Source: Trema orientale (taxonomy: Eukaryota; Streptophyta; Magnoliopsida; Rosales; Cannabaceae). From it: 64,000 bases of DNA. A program made the translations under genes and the position numbers. Below the pieces are notes generated by a model that saw only the letters and a program-made list of their open reading frames with translations, searched no databases and was not told the origin of the DNA. Below are positions 47,592-61,671 of this stretch, in pieces. Numbering within the stretch: position 1 is the first letter of the stretch; each line of letters begins with the position of its first letter. The DNA is taken from the NCBI GenBank assembly GCA_002914845.1, contig JXTC01000128.1, positions 205,897 to 269,896 on the forward strand. The letters are read 5' to 3'.

Positions 47592-47942
47592 TGAGACTTG
47601 TGGCTGGTATTTGGATTTCGCGGCAAAATTTCTCAGATTTTGTATTATTTTTTTATTTTTTATTTTTTTAGGAAGAAAAATTAGAGTGACACTTGATTTA
47701 TGATTAAATAAGCATAATTACGTGAACACCCCGGATAACTTGAAAAAAATACCGTGAAGTATAATTTTTCTGTAATTTTAACTCTATTTTTAGGCTTGTC
47801 TAAAATTATAACTTCATATTTTAAATTTTTATAAATTTGTACATTTTGTACATTTTGTATACAAATTAAGTGATTTGTGCTAACTAATTTAAGTTATTTT
47901 CAATGGATATTTTGTATTAGTCAATAGAAATAATATATCTTT
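47592..47942. other. 5' flank of TRM5
   Basis: AT-rich DNA between the TRM5 start and the next transposon. No further feature seen. Confidence 0.5.
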
Positions 47943-47945
47943 AAT

Positions 47946-50594
47946 CACTACTACAGAAAGGAGTAAAGATGTCACTTAGTTTCATATCGTTTTTTAATGT
48001 CAACACTACGTAGAAAAATATGAACTTAAGATGTCGCTTAGAAAGCGGCATCGTAAGGGTAAAAATAAGATGTCGCTTAAAAAACAACGTCATATGTGTT
48101 TATATTATGGCTTTCCACTTCAAAAGCCATCATTTCTTTCTTTTCAAACGCAATGGCAGCGGCTCTCCTTGGTCCATTTTTCCGGCCATTTGAGGTACTT
48201 TTAACCACTTTAAGTTAAGCTTTTTCACTAGAATTGGATTATTCATGTATTAAACTTAGTTTTTGACTGATTATTTAATAGAAAAATATTATTTTTCGTT
48301 AAGCTTATAGATTTTGGATATTTTGAAAAATATTTTCTTTGATTGTATAGAGTTTGCTGATCTACTTGTAATTTTCACTCTTGAAATTGTTAAATTTGTT
48401 GGATATTTGTTTAAACTTGTATTTTTCATATTTTTTTACTATAATTTTTAATCCGGTTTTTTTAACTTTTTTTGCTACACTAATGTTTAAATTTTTAATT
48501 TGATATATGTTATTGTTATTATGTTTTAGTTAAAACTTGGTATTAATCATTAATTCAAACTTGGAGATTTATACCAAAATTTCCATTTATTTGATATATA
48601 TGCTATCAAAGTTATTGTTTATTAATTAATATATGTATTTCTATTATGTTTTATCTTAACAATAATTTTAATTCAGATTTATTGTTATTGTTCGTATAAT
48701 AATGGTTGCTTTTATAGTTTGATATATTTTTGTTGTTATTTTGTTTTCATTTAAGTTTAGTGTTGATTACTACTTCAAGTTTGGTGTTCTTGTAGAAGCC
48801 TCAAATTAATTATCTGAGGTATGTTCTCAAATTTTTCTTCATGAAAGAATGATAATATATATGTATATAAGTTTTGAAAAATTTGATATATAAGTTTTAG
48901 AAAAACATATTGTGGTAATATAAGGATGAAATAATTATGTGTGATTATTTATATTGATATTATTTTGATTTTTTTTTGTGTATAAAAAATTGGATATGAG
49001 ACAGAAATAAGAGAGAGTTATGCTCGTTTTTTTTTTTTTCAAGTTCTAAATTTAGTTAGATTTAATAATTAATTGGTCTATCTTAGTTTAAGTTTTTCTT
49101 TTCATAGAACTTACTGTAGGTTAATTGTTTCCTCTTTTCTATTGTATTTAGAATGAATAAGAAATAGGTTACCGGTAGATTATCAATCGAGTATAGGAAG
49201 AGACTTGAGAAGTTTTTAGAGTTTAATATGAAGAATGTAAAGATGCTAATGTCATCATGTACTCTTGTATCAAGTGTAGAGATTTTAGTAAGTTTAATAT
49301 TAATAAGATAAGAGAACACTTATTTATAATAGATTTGATCGAAGTTATAACCAATGAATTTAGCATGGTCATGAGGTTCAAAGCATCCTGATTTCATCGG
49401 GAAAAAGTATTAATACATTAGATCAAAGTTAAAAGCATTGAATAATATATTTAGTATTTAGATCTTTTGAATATGAATCTTCACGAGGAAATTGCCTTGC
49501 GATAAAAGAGTAAGTTTTTTATGATTAGTTAGTTATTGCTAATATTTTATATAACTCAATATTACTATTTGTCTTTTTTATTTTATTTTCATGTTAATTT
49601 TAATCAAAGAAAATTTTAAATGTATAATGCATCCGAAGTGTCAAATAGACATAGACTAAATGGGTCGGTTTATGAATGACTCAAGATATATAAAAGGACT
49701 ATTATTATATTTGTTGATTATAGAATTTTTATTCTAACTTATTATGTACTTTTCTCTGTTTGTATATAATGTCCTATACAACCAACAAGTGTAGAATGTT
49801 ATTCTATGCATACAAATATAGTTAGAATTGAACAAATTAATATTAGATCATTTCTCACTATAAGGGTATTACAATTATGTATAAATTAGAATTTTAGTTT
49901 TGAGAATTTCAAATAAAATTTCATATTCTAATAAACTTATTTTGTAAATGTAGTTCAATGGACAATGTTTCTATATAAATGAAGAAATCAATGCACTTCA
50001 TGAAGAGTGGGTAGTAGAGCTTCTTGATTATATTACTCAAGGTTACATTTTATGTCTTTAGATGTTATATTTTGGATTGTCACTAAATAAGTTCACTAAA
50101 GTTATTTTGGATTAATGTTAGAACTTTACTAGCTTTAATCTATAGTGTAACTTTACTTAAATTAGACTTTATTATACTTTTATACGTATGAGTTTTATTT
50201 TTAGAATTTTAAGTTATGTTTGTGAATCTTGGTGTTGTACTATGATACTGTATATTTTATGTTATTTATAATTTCGTTTATGTAAATAAAATCTAGGGGA
50301 TTTAAATGGATTTTAATTTTAAAAATATTTCTGGAAAATATTTTATGTCACTTCAAACGTAACATGCTAGACATACGTTAGCAAAAAAGCGATGTTGTAT
50401 GAGCAGAAAAGCGATGTCGTAGACCTACACCGTCACTTTTTTGCTTATGTCATATGTCTACCACGTCGCTTTTTAAGAGTCGTAGAATCCTAACACTTTC
50501 AACGGTGTCTAGATAAACGTCATTTTGGTGGGTAACGTCATATGCTTTTGACTTCACAAAAAAAGTGATGGGAAATCTCATTTTTCTTGTAGTG
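47946..50594 (+). mobile_element. Complete CACTA transposon, internally deleted
   Basis: Starts CACTACTACAGAAAGGAG and ends TTTTTCTTGTAGTG, flanked by the 3-bp duplication AAT (47943-47945, 50595-50597). Subterminal repeats on both sides share GTCGCTT / AAGCGAC cores, e.g. GATGTCGCTTAGAAAGCGGC near 48031 and AAAGCGATGTCGTAGACC near 50407. The only coding trace is a transposase-associated domain fragment at about 49152-49370. At 2.65 kb it is non-autonomous. Confidence 0.9.
49152..49370 (+). pseudogene. Transposase-associated domain relic in the CACTA element
   Basis: Two frames together read MNKK...GRLSIEYRKRLEKFLEFNMKN and then SCIKCRDFSKFNINKIREHL, the pattern of the zinc-binding N-terminal domain of CACTA transposases (L-S-x-E-Y...F-L-x-F...C-x-x-C...I-x-x-H-L). 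A frameshift and stops break it. Confidence 0.7.
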
Positions 50595-50597
50595 AAT

Positions 50598-51055
50598 TCA
50601 AATCTCATCTCTAGTGAGAAATTTGTTAATAATTTATTTACAAAAAGTATAAAGTTGCAAAAATTTGAATTATTAAGGTATAATTTTGCACAAACTAAAA
50701 GGCATAGTTAAAATAGACCATACCACATGGTATTTTTTTGCAGTTAACCCTTACATCCCTAAGTTGATAAAATCCAATGCAATAATTGTAATGTTATATT
50801 TGACACAAAATAGTAAAATAGTAGATATCACACTATATTTGATAATGTAGTCTAATGCACAATATTATTTTTTATGTTTTTTTAGATTTTTTTATTACTT
50901 AATTATTAATAAGAAGTTTCTGAAATTGTTGAGTATTAAAAACATGTACTGATTAAGAGTTGGAAACTTTAAAAATAACCGGAAAGTACGGGCTTTAATA
51001 TTTTTATAGTTATGATTACATGTTATACTTGATGTGATATCGAATGTAACATATG
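50598..51055. other. Spacer between CACTA and LTR elements
   Basis: AT-rich DNA, no gene. Confidence 0.5.
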
Positions 51056-51060
51056 TTTTC

Positions 51061-53807
51061 TGTCATGACCGAAAATTCAAGGCCATGAATTTTTAGTAAT
51101 TTTGAAAGTAAACACTTGGGATTTTCACTTTTACCCTCAAAACGTTATCATCTTTATATCGAGGATCTTCTTGCCCACTTAAGAAATTATTTTTCAGTAT
51201 TTTTGGAAAAAATCTAGTTAGTTTAGTGGAAATAAGTTGAGTCGATAAAACTCTTAATCTTGTGAATATGCAGTCCATAAATTAATTTCACTCGTTTGTT
51301 TAAAACTAGTCTTTGAAAGAAAACTAAATCCCAAGTATTGATATTCTGAAAAAATGCTCCTCAGAAGCCATAATGTCCCTTTTTTAAAGCCATATCCTTA
51401 AGTAGTAAGAAGATCCTCATACACTCACTTAACATAATTCATGGAGCCTGGCTAAACAATTTACTTAAGAATGAATAGAGTAAGGTTTGAATACCAACTA
51501 GGACTCAGGGAGGGCCACAGACATGAATCAACAACATGTTCATCCAACAGAAATCTTATCTAGACAAATAATACCTGAAAAGGAAGAAAATGAAGGGGTG
51601 AGCTTAGAAGCCCTGTAGGAAACTCAAATTACTATTATCAAAAACCATTTTCCTTATTATGTCCCTGCATGGTTAGTTATGCTAAAAACAGTTATGAAAC
51701 TATAGTAACAAATCAAATCCAAAAATTCATAAGATGAAGTATGTAGGTAATGCATAGGAGAAAAACTTGTGTGCAGCCTTAACCAGTTTGATATCTACAA
51801 GCTCACATAATCTCATCACAGACTCAGAACAACACTCTACCTAATTATCAATCCCAAAATACCAGAAGGACACCCCTAACATCTTGCCCGCTGAACTGGA
51901 GGGGCATCATATGCCTACACCTACAGATGGGAGTAACCAGAAGAGAGGTAATAACATCTACCTGATTACCAGTCCCGAATTATCGGAAGGACACCCACAT
52001 GTTTCTTCTGCTAGACCAGAGAAGTACTGAATGCCTACAACTGTCGAGGTGGGAGCAACCAGAAAAGAAACACGTTCATAATACCAGCTCAAATGTCCTG
52101 AGCTCATATTACCTTGTCTCACCCCAAAACAACATACATCGTGTGAATCAACACCCTGAGTTCAACTCCGAACTCAATTCTCGAGCTCAAATATACACAT
52201 GGCCACGTATCCTTGACCTCTATGTGGGTTTACAGACTTGCACCGACGGTCAAGGGTACACACACTGCAAACTAAAAGGTCCCACATAGATTTATGGACT
52301 TTACTAACGGTAGGATCCAACAACCAACTAGGTATCTCGTGACACTCAAGTACCCCTGGTGTGGTCCCGAAACCCACATCACAACTACTATACCTGAATT
52401 ACCGTACCATACATAAAATTTCTGCTCTCGGAAAATCAGCAACATAACGACTACAATTAGGACAAATCCCAAAATTCAAGCATGCATGAAAAGTATCTAC
52501 AAACCACACAGCAAGACTCATAACTATCTCAATTTCACCAGGCAATTTATATATCGATCAAAAATCTAAATTAAATACATAATTTCAACATTTACGCCTA
52601 CATGGAAATATCCACCACTACACAATACAGTCTACAGTCATCTACGAGTATTCTAGAATAGTCCATAACCAAGCAAATTCACCAGGCGATTCGCATAATT
52701 ATATAAAGCAATAAAATTCATATTTTTTACAATATGTCACATGAGTAAATATTTGTGCAAAAAGGTATAGAAAAATAGGTAATTTAGTCCCCTACCTCGA
52801 CAAGCAGTAATACAACTCTAAGAAGTGCGTTCGGTGTTGTTTGGCGGTCGTTCAGAGGGTCGGGGATCGTTTTCAGACCTTCGACTACTTACTTTGAAAC
52901 ATTCTTTTCCAACAGAGCCTCAAATCAAGGAATAGACCTCACCATTGAACTCCTAGCACCCAAATTAGCTAGGTTAGACCTATAACTTGTCCAATTCAGG
53001 GTCTGGCCGAAACTAAACCCGTGGCATACAAAACGAGACAAAATTGAACCCGTTTAATTTTGTGTTTTTGTGCCTGACACCAAACATAGTCAATATATAT
53101 ATATATATATATATATCAAACTTCACTATTTCATGAGTACATTCCAAAAATGACAATTATTTTGAAAGTTAATAGTCGGATTAAAAGTCAATGTTTGAAC
53201 CTCAAGCTCAAAACACTCAATAATGGTAGATTTTGATTCTGGTAAAATGGGATTATTAAATATATACCGGTATATTCCTCTTGACGAGATGAATCGAACA
53301 AGACTGGTCTCGGGACTTGAGGTCGTTGGAAACGACGATGGTAACTGAAAACATCTGCGGACATTTTGGTCCCTCACTGGCGAATGTAGGCTCCAGTGAC
53401 CCCGAAACTTCATCAACGACCTCCTGGGGTGTCGGTGGTCCCACGCCGGGTAGTGGAACAACCCAACAGTGGCTGGAGCGGCGTCGTCTGCTCCACTCGG
53501 TCGACGGCCATACGAGGCCGAGAGAGAAACAGTAAGAGGGGGAGGAGAGAAATGGGAATAAGAGGGAGAGAGAGACTGGGCCACGTGGTCACAAGTAAAT
53601 AGGCATGTACAATTTTCTTTAAAAATTCACTTTAGCCCCTATTTACAAAAGTCTTTCAATTTAGTCTGCATAATTATAATTTGATCCCCATTTTCGAAAA
53701 TTCTTTTCACTTTGACCCAAATTTGAATTTCAAAATTCCTACCAATACCAAATCCTGAAAATTTGTCAGATTAACATTATACCCTTGTAAAAAAATGGGT
53801 TTTTATA
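51061..53807 (-). repeat. 3' LTR of the LARD-like element
   Basis: About 2.75 kb. The plus strand starts TGTCATGACCGAAAA and ends GGGTTTTTATA, where the terminal CA has become TA. Contains a TA microsatellite at about 53093-53116. Confidence 0.92.
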
Positions 53808-53822
53808 TTCTCCTCTCCTTAA
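53808..53822 (-). other. Polypurine tract of the LARD-like element
   Basis: Minus strand TTAAGGAGAGGAGAA abuts the left LTR. Confidence 0.75.
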
Positions 53823-55773
53823 GGGAATTTCATCCCGAAATTTAAGTACGAACTAGAGAATATGAGTATAACGACATGAAATAGTTGTTGGGCAAAGAGT
53901 GGCCACTCGATCAAATGATTAACAAGTGTTGACTTAAACACCAAGTTAATCAGAAATAACCATGAGCCCAAAACATCCCTAGCTAGGAACAAGACTCAAA
54001 TAACCATAAACGAAAATCTCCAATAGAAGAATACATAGCACAACAAAACTACAATGCAAACACAGCAAGGAGATAACTTAAACAACATTGAAATCCAGAG
54101 ATCCTCTAAATCCTTTTTACCCACTTATGGTACATGGTAGTAATGCTAGATCATCAATCACTTCTAAAGATTTTCTAAGTCTTTGATTCAGAGGGAAGTT
54201 ATATAGGAATGACTCAATATCCAATATACGAGCAAATATAAAAAACACAAAAATTAGGGGGCATAAGAATACTGTACCAATTCACCATAGGGTCTCACTT
54301 TGGCCATAAGCAAACCAAACCTGAACTTTACACATCTCTTTAAATATGCAAGAGTTTAGCAACTCTTTATAGACAACCTCATGAGTAAATTCATTCCAAA
54401 TATCATCACTTATATCATTATAGCAATGCTTATATATATTTAGAACTAAACTATGAATCAAGACTCACAAGGTTATAGTAAAAATGTTAAGCTAAACAAG
54501 GTTACAAAACGAGTACCCATACCCATGTCTTACTCTACATGGATGACACATAGGATCTCCAGAAACATATACATAACATCAGAAAATTATACAAACATTT
54601 TATTGAGTCACACCAAAGGTTCTCTTAAGAAATCAAACTTGTCCCAATAGTTTTCACACCAAAGTTTCTCTTAAGAAATCAAACTTGTCCCAATAGTTTT
54701 CACACAAACTCGTCCCAATAGTTTTCACACATACTCCCATGCAAGAATGAATGCTTATCCAAATCAAGGACTATGTAGAAATTGAAAATACTTTGCAATG
54801 ATATAACTTTTTTTTTTTCAACACCACCATGTGAAAATTAAAGTCTTACTAGTAACACGACTAGTCTTAGGAGGAGCATGTACTCAAATTTTCATAACAA
54901 TGGTGGATTCATAAATTTTGAAACATCACATTCTTTGGAAACGACTCACTAAGTTGGTTAAATGCGAGGGTCATATCACCCAAAACCTCAATTATCAATT
55001 TGAAATTTTCAAAAGTTCCAAAACTATATAACTGGTTTTAAATCCAACCAAACTCTCAATAATTCAAAAATTCTCAATCAAGGAACCATAATGACATAAA
55101 TGATGAAACCGGAAGTATGCAATTATAAAGTTTAAACAGTACCTCAAAGCGTCAACGACCTACTCAACCATTAAGCAATATGCTATGCAAGAAGTATCAT
55201 CAACACGAGCACTCAAATGTGGAACCAAGTTATGAGATATCCAAATTAAGTGATCGTGAATATATCATTCTCACAAAAATAAGATCTCAATCTCATAAAT
55301 GCCAATAGAGTTAAGCCATGTCAGTTAAAGTGCAATACTAAACAAATAAATAGACTAGTGTATCACAAGTAAGAATCCTCAAGAAGATTGAAGCACAACA
55401 ACCCAGATGAAAAATACCGGGTTATTATCTTAGAAAAAATAAGGTTCATATAGCTTACAGCCTAAATGGATAGAATACTACGAAAAATGAACGTCCACTC
55501 GAATTAAAGGATTCGTTAAAGGTAGGACTCACTAGTCTCATGTCAGCCTGACACTCCTGAGACTAAAGTTTCTAGGAAATTATCATCCCTAATACATTAA
55601 GATTTCACCTTGGGAAGGTTTTACTAGAGGATTCAGAATAAATATAAGCAAAAGTAACTTATCTAGCTAGTTCCTAAGTGATATATGATGTACTCATCAA
55701 ATTTATTTCCAAAACACTTTTTTTTGACACCCAAAAAGTTTTACAGGCCTGATCCCAGACGGACCTGAAGCAG
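53823..55773. other. Non-coding core of the LARD-like element
   Basis: No gag, protease, integrase or reverse transcriptase similarity in any frame; open frames are under 70 codons. Includes a short local duplication at about 54610-54725 (CTTGTCCCAATAGTTTTCAC repeated). Confidence 0.7.
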
Positions 55774-55789
55774 TGCTCTGATACTACTA
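55774..55789 (-). other. Primer-binding site of the LARD-like element
   Basis: Minus strand TAGTAGTATCAGAGCA next to the right LTR, close to the tRNA-iMet site TGGTATCAGAGC. Confidence 0.8.
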
Positions 55790-58559
55790 TGTCATGACCG
55801 AAAATCTAATGCCGTGAATTTATAGTAATTTTGAGAGTGAATATAAATAAACGGTAATTTTTTTTTATAGGAAAGTAAACACTTGGGATTTTCACTTTTA
55901 CCCTCAAAACATTATCATCTTTATATCGAGGACCTTCTTGCCCACCGACGAAGTTATTCTTCAGTGTCTTTGGGAAAAATCTAGTTAGTTTAGTGGAAAT
56001 GAGTTGAGTCGATAAAACTCTTAATCTTGTGAATATACAATCCATAAATTAATTTCACTTGTTTGTTTAAAACTAGTCTTTGAAAGAAAACTAGATCCCA
56101 AGTATTGATAATTCTGAAAATATGCTCTTCAGAAGCCAAAATGTCCCTTTTTTAATGCCGAGTCCTCAAGTAGTAAAAATATTCTTATACACTCACTTAA
56201 CATAGTTCATGGAGCCTAGCTAAACAATTTACTTAAGAATGAAAAGAGTAAGGTTTGAATACCAACCAGGACTTAGGGAGGGTCATAGACATGAATCAAC
56301 AGCATGTTCATTCAACAGATATCATATCCAGACAAACAATACTTGAAAGGGAAGAAAATGAAGGGGTGAGCTTAGAAGCTCAGTAGGAAACTCAAATTAT
56401 AATTTTCGAAAACTATTTTCCTTATTAAGTCCCTGCATAGTTAGTTATGCTCATGAAACTATAGTAATAAATCAAATCCAAAAGTTCATAAGATAAAGTA
56501 TGTAGGTAAGGTATAGGAGAAAAACTTGTGTGCAGCCTTAACCAGCTCGATATTCACGAGCTCACATAATCTCATCACGGACTCAGAACAACTCTCTTCC
56601 TAATAGCCAATTCCATAATATCAGAGGGATACCCCCAATGTCTTGCCTGCCAAACCAGAGAGACACTATATGCCTAGACCTATCGGGTGGGAGCAACCAG
56701 AAGAGAGGTGATAACCTCTACATGATTACCAATCTTGAATTATCAGAAGGACACCCACATGTCTTGCTTGTTGGACTAGAGGGACACTGAATGCCTACAC
56801 CTACCAGATAAGAGCAACCAGAAAAGAAATATGTTCATAATATGGACCAGCTCAAATGCCCTGAGCTCACATTACCTTGTCTCACCCCAGAACAACACAC
56901 ACTATGTGAATCAACACCCTGAGTTCAACCCCGAGCTCAATCCCAAGCTCAAATATACACATAGACATGTATCCTATACCTTTATGTGGGTTTACAGACT
57001 TGCACCGACGGTCAATAGTGTGCACCCTATCAACTAAAAGGTCCCACATAGATTTATAGACTCTACCAATAGTGGGGTCCAATCACCAACTAGGTGTTCG
57101 TGACACCCAAGTACCCCTGGTGTGGTCCCAAAACCCATACCACAACTACTATACTTGAATTATCTTACCGTACTTACCATTTCTACTCTCAGAAAAATGG
57201 TAGCATAACGGCTACAATTAAGACAAATTCCCAAATTCAAACCCGCATGAAAAGAATCTACAAACCGCACGACAAGACCCATAACCATCTCAATTTTATC
57301 AGGCAGTTTATATATCAATCAAAAATCTGAAATAAACACATAATCTCAACATTTACCCCTGCATGGAAACATCCACAACTACACAATACAGTCCACAGTC
57401 ATCTATGAGTATTCCAGAACAGTCCATAACCAAGCCAATTCATCAGGCGATTCGATTATATAAAGCAATAAAATTCACATTTTTTACAATATGTCACACG
57501 AGCAAATATTTGTGCAAAAAGGTATGGGAAAATAGGTAATTTAGTTCCTACCTGGACAAGCAGCAATACAACTCCAAGAAGTGGATTTGGCAGTCGTTCA
57601 GAGGGTCCGGAGTCCTTTTCGGACCTTTGACTACTTGCTTTGAAATGTCATTTTTCCAACGGAGCCTCAAATCAAGGAACGGATCTCACCACGGAACTCC
57701 TAGAACTCAAATTAGCTAGGCGAGACCTATAATTTATCCAATTCGGGGTTAGGCCGAAATCAGACCCATGGCACACAAAACGAGACGAAATTAGAGCCGT
57801 CTGATTTCGTTTTTTTGTGCCCGGTACCAAACATAGTCAATATATATATATATATATATATATATATCAAACTTCACCATTTCATGAGTACATTCAAAAA
57901 ATGACAATCACTTCAAAAGTTAACGGTCGGATTAAAAGTCAATGTTTGAACCTCAAAGCTCAAAACACTCAACAATGGAGGAATTTGATTTGGGTAAAAT
58001 GGGGTTATAAAATATGTACCAGTAGATTCCTCTCTATGAAATGAATCAAGCAAGACTTGTCTCGCGGCTTGAAGTCGTCGGAAATGACGACGGCAACTGA
58101 AAACATTCGCAGACATTTTGTTCCCTCGCCAGTGAACGGAGGCTATACCAGCCCCGAAACTTCGGCAATGACCTCTTGGGGTGCCAGGGGTCCCACATCG
58201 GGTGGTGGCAACGGTGGTTGGAGCGGTGTCGTCTGCTCCACGCGGTCGACGGCCATACGACGTCGAGAGAGAAACAATCGCGGGGGGAGGGGGGAAGAGA
58301 AATGGGAATAGGAGGGAGAGAGAGACTCGGCCACGTGGTCCCAAGTAACTGGGCATGTGCAACTTTCTTTAAAATTTCACTTTAGCCCCTATTTATAAAA
58401 GTCTTTCAATTTAGTCCTACAGAATTGCAATTTGATCCCCATTTTCAAAAATTCTTTTCACTTTGACCCAAAATTGAATTTCAAAATTCCCACCGATACC
58501 AAATCCCGAAAATTTGTAAGATTACCATTATACCTTTGTAAAAAAAATGGGTTTTAACA
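55790..58559 (-). repeat. 5' LTR of the LARD-like element
   Basis: About 2.77 kb; the plus strand runs from TGTCATGACCG to GGGTTTTAACA. Contains a TA microsatellite at about 57839-57866. Differs from the left copy by scattered substitutions and small indels. Confidence 0.92.
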
Positions 58560-58564
58560 TTTTC

Positions 58565-58895
58565 AACCAAAATATATATGTATAACATATGTTAAATTTG
58601 AACAATAGATAGCATTCCATAGAATGGTAATTTTGTGATATATGCCAAATTATTGCGTAAGCACAATGAAATAACATTGTATTAGATTTTCTCTAAGTTA
58701 TGTTATTCTTTAACAGAAATAGGTGATAATTAGACTAAAATGCAATGATTTAACTATGAAGTTTTATCAATTTTGATTAGTGAAGGAGTGTAAGTGTAAA
58801 TTTATTTTTTAATTTTAGTGTTGTTAATGTGAGTATTTTTAGTTTGAGGATTGTTTTCATAATTTTTAACATAAATCAAGACGTGTTATTGTTAA

Positions 58896-58928
<33 letters not shown>

Positions 58929-61671
58929 CTGGTGCCGGTACTGTAATTTTCCCTTTCCTTTAGCTAAGCTTTTCTTTTGTACGTTAAAAGTTACAAATCT
59001 TTTGCATGTATACTGAAAGCAATTTAAAAAGGCTCTTTGTTTATTTCTTACGCTATCGTAGTATATACTGTGTGTAATTTACAACCTCCTCGTGGAGAGA
59101 TGAGGGTGTTATTTTTTTTGAATAAAGAGATGAGGGTGTTGTTAATTTTTATGCTGCAACGATATGTGTATTATACTATTGTTTCTTTAACTAATCATTG
59201 ATTAATTCTTATGCCGATTATAGTTTACAAATTAACTATAACATATGCTTATATTATATCTACATCACAGATTTATAACACAATGTCCTTTTGTTTTCTT
59301 TTTTTGATATATTTAAAAGTGAAACGAAAAGAGAAGAAAAAGTCGCTATCAATAAATTAAATGTTATTAAATAAAATCTCAATCCACCATTCTTTTCACT
59401 CATGGAAGAAAATTTTATCAAGCAAACTCTTACGATTCTAAGTGCTTTTTCAGATATGGGAAAACTCTTGTTCCAAAATAATCATTGTAATTATAAATGA
59501 TAACTGAATATCGTTTTATCAAGCACGTAAATGTAAGACATAGAAAGATATAGACAAGTACTGTTCCACACAACTATCAAAACTAGATGATTTCCTATCT
59601 ATTTTCATGAAGAAGATACAAACACAGAACCCACAATAATCTTGCTTTCACATTTCAATTGTTAATTTTATATACATATATCTTAAGAGAATTTTCTTGT
59701 CTATATATTGAGAAGCATGGAGGCAATTCTATTAACATATGTAAAGTATTAAAAAGTCTTTCTAAAAAAAATAGTAAGTCCATACTTTTTAAAAAATGTC
59801 TTTTAAATAAAAAAAAAATATTCAGATAACTCATCAAAATACTGTTAAAAGTAACTTTTAGGCCTCAAAAAATATTTGGAAGCTATACTAAATAAGCTCG
59901 TAGTGCTAGCTATTAACATTTCAACTTTCCGGGACAATGTAAAAATAAATAAATAAATAAAAGTGACAAGATGCAAAAAATAACGGTCTCTTTTTTATAC
60001 TTGTTTTTTATATTCATTTATCTTTGCCTATACAAATTAAGACCATTCTTATTTCTTATCGATGCTCTCTGTTGTCATCCAAAATGAAGTTTTAATTTAG
60101 GCTATGTTTTAGTTGAAAGGAAGAACTCAGGAAAGACTTACAAAAGAGAGTACTTTCATCTGTTGTGTTTGAATTAAGGGGAAAGAGATAGAATCAAAAT
60201 CAATGAGGAAAGAAATCATTTTTTTTTTATTGTGTTTGATATGAGAGGAAAAATGTAAAACCAAAATCCTCTCCTTTATTTAATAAAAAGAGAAATTGAA
60301 GGAATTAAAAGGTTTTATTTGTAATGACTACTCTACTACTTGACTTTGAATTTCTCTAGTAAAATCTCTACAATTTGGAAGGGACTACAGATTAGCAAAA
60401 TTGAGAATTTGGAATTCATTTCCTAAATCATTCCTTCATAAAATCCTTCTTACTAATTTAATAATCCCGTTCTCCCAAATCCATTCATTAATCTTTCTCC
60501 CGCTTTCTTATTTTACCTGAGACAGTATTAGTGCATATTTGGTGAGAAGGAATGAAGGAAAATAGGAAGGAATAATAGCTACATTATCTTAAAAAGAAAA
60601 TGAGAGAGAAATGAAAGCACTCTTACATAAAATCCATCCGTTAATGTCTCCTACTCTTATCCTTCCTTCAATTTCTCCTTCGTACCAAACACGTTCAGAG
60701 CAATAATGCTAAAACTATCTATAAAATACTGCACCTACCTACTATGCTAAAAACAGCACTAACATAGATAAATATGATCTATTTTTTTATCATAAAATCA
60801 AATGTCACTAATGTGTAGGCCAAGGTACTCCATTTTTTTTTTAGGATTAGTATTTTTCTTTATAAAAGCCTATTTTTCCAATCTTTTCTTCCATCTATTT
60901 CAAGCCCAATAATCTTTCAACTTCTAATAGGGAAAGAGCATTTAAGTGGCTTAATATTTAACGCTGTAAAGAATAATAGTTAAATATGTATTGGACCAAA
61001 GTCTGTAGAAACGCGTAACGCGTCTTATGAGTCTATGACCATTTTAAAATGGTAAGATTAAATTCCTGCAATTTGATTCCGAAAAGGAAAGTACTCTTTT
61101 TTCGTCAAGAAACGCTAATTAAGTGTTTTTTTTTCGGAAGAGGGTTAATCAATTAATATTAATAGCCTAAACAATGATACTAGGGATCCCAAATCATCAA
61201 TTAGAATTTTACCAAATAAAATTATTATTGTTAGTCTTACGTAAATCCTTGGCATAAAAAAACAAAATATTAAGTCAAAACTTTTTTAGCCTGTAATCCA
61301 TTTTTTTAAATAAAGAAACTACCTAAACAAAACCCATATAGTCGGCTACAAAATATCAATGAAGATTCCAAGTTTTTCTTCCATGTATTTAAATCTCAAA
61401 GCTTCTTAACCCTAAAAAGAAAGTGAAAAAAATAATAACAACACAGCGTAAGAGCACAAAAGCCAGGATAAAAAAAAAATGACAAATAATAAGAATAATA
61501 ATAATAAAAAAATAGCAGAGATATCAAGCTAATAATTCCAATCGTATAATCCCAAACAAAACTTTATGCACCCTTTGGCAACTTAAGAAACAAACTTGGC
61601 CGTATTATTTAATGCTTTGTGCAATTAACATCATCAACAACACACACGAACTAGCAACTTATTTGCTTCAT
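58565..61671. other. AT-rich intergenic DNA
   Basis: No gene found. Holds a long poly(A) at 58901-58927 and an inverted-repeat segment at about 60536-60691. Confidence 0.5.
60536..60691. repeat. Imperfect inverted-repeat segment, possible small MITE
   Basis: Left end TTTGGTGAGAAGGAATGAAGG and right end (inverse) TTTGGTACGAAGGAG...GAAGGA pair imperfectly. No target duplication identified. Confidence 0.35.

Larger units (their letters stand above)
51061..58559 (-). mobile_element. Large non-coding LTR retrotransposon (LARD-like)
   Basis: Two long direct repeats (51061-53807 and 55790-58559) enclose 1982 bp without gag or pol. The element is on the minus strand: the primer-binding site lies next to the right repeat, the polypurine tract next to the left one, and the ends read TG...CA in that orientation. 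The duplication TTTTC flanks it (51056-51060, 58560-58564). Very long LTRs with a non-coding core fit LARD-type derivatives, probably moved by a gypsy element; the parent is not identifiable here. Confidence 0.92.

Noticed and set aside
53126-53584. 152-codon open frame on the minus strand in the LTR
   Set aside because: The counterpart in the other LTR (57913-58362) shares short stretches but is in shifting frames with unrelated residues between, so it is non-coding LTR sequence by chance open.
50735-58800. LARD-like element nested in an older inverted-repeat MITE
   Set aside because: Flanks at about 50735-50790 and 58740-58800 are only loosely complementary; not convincing.
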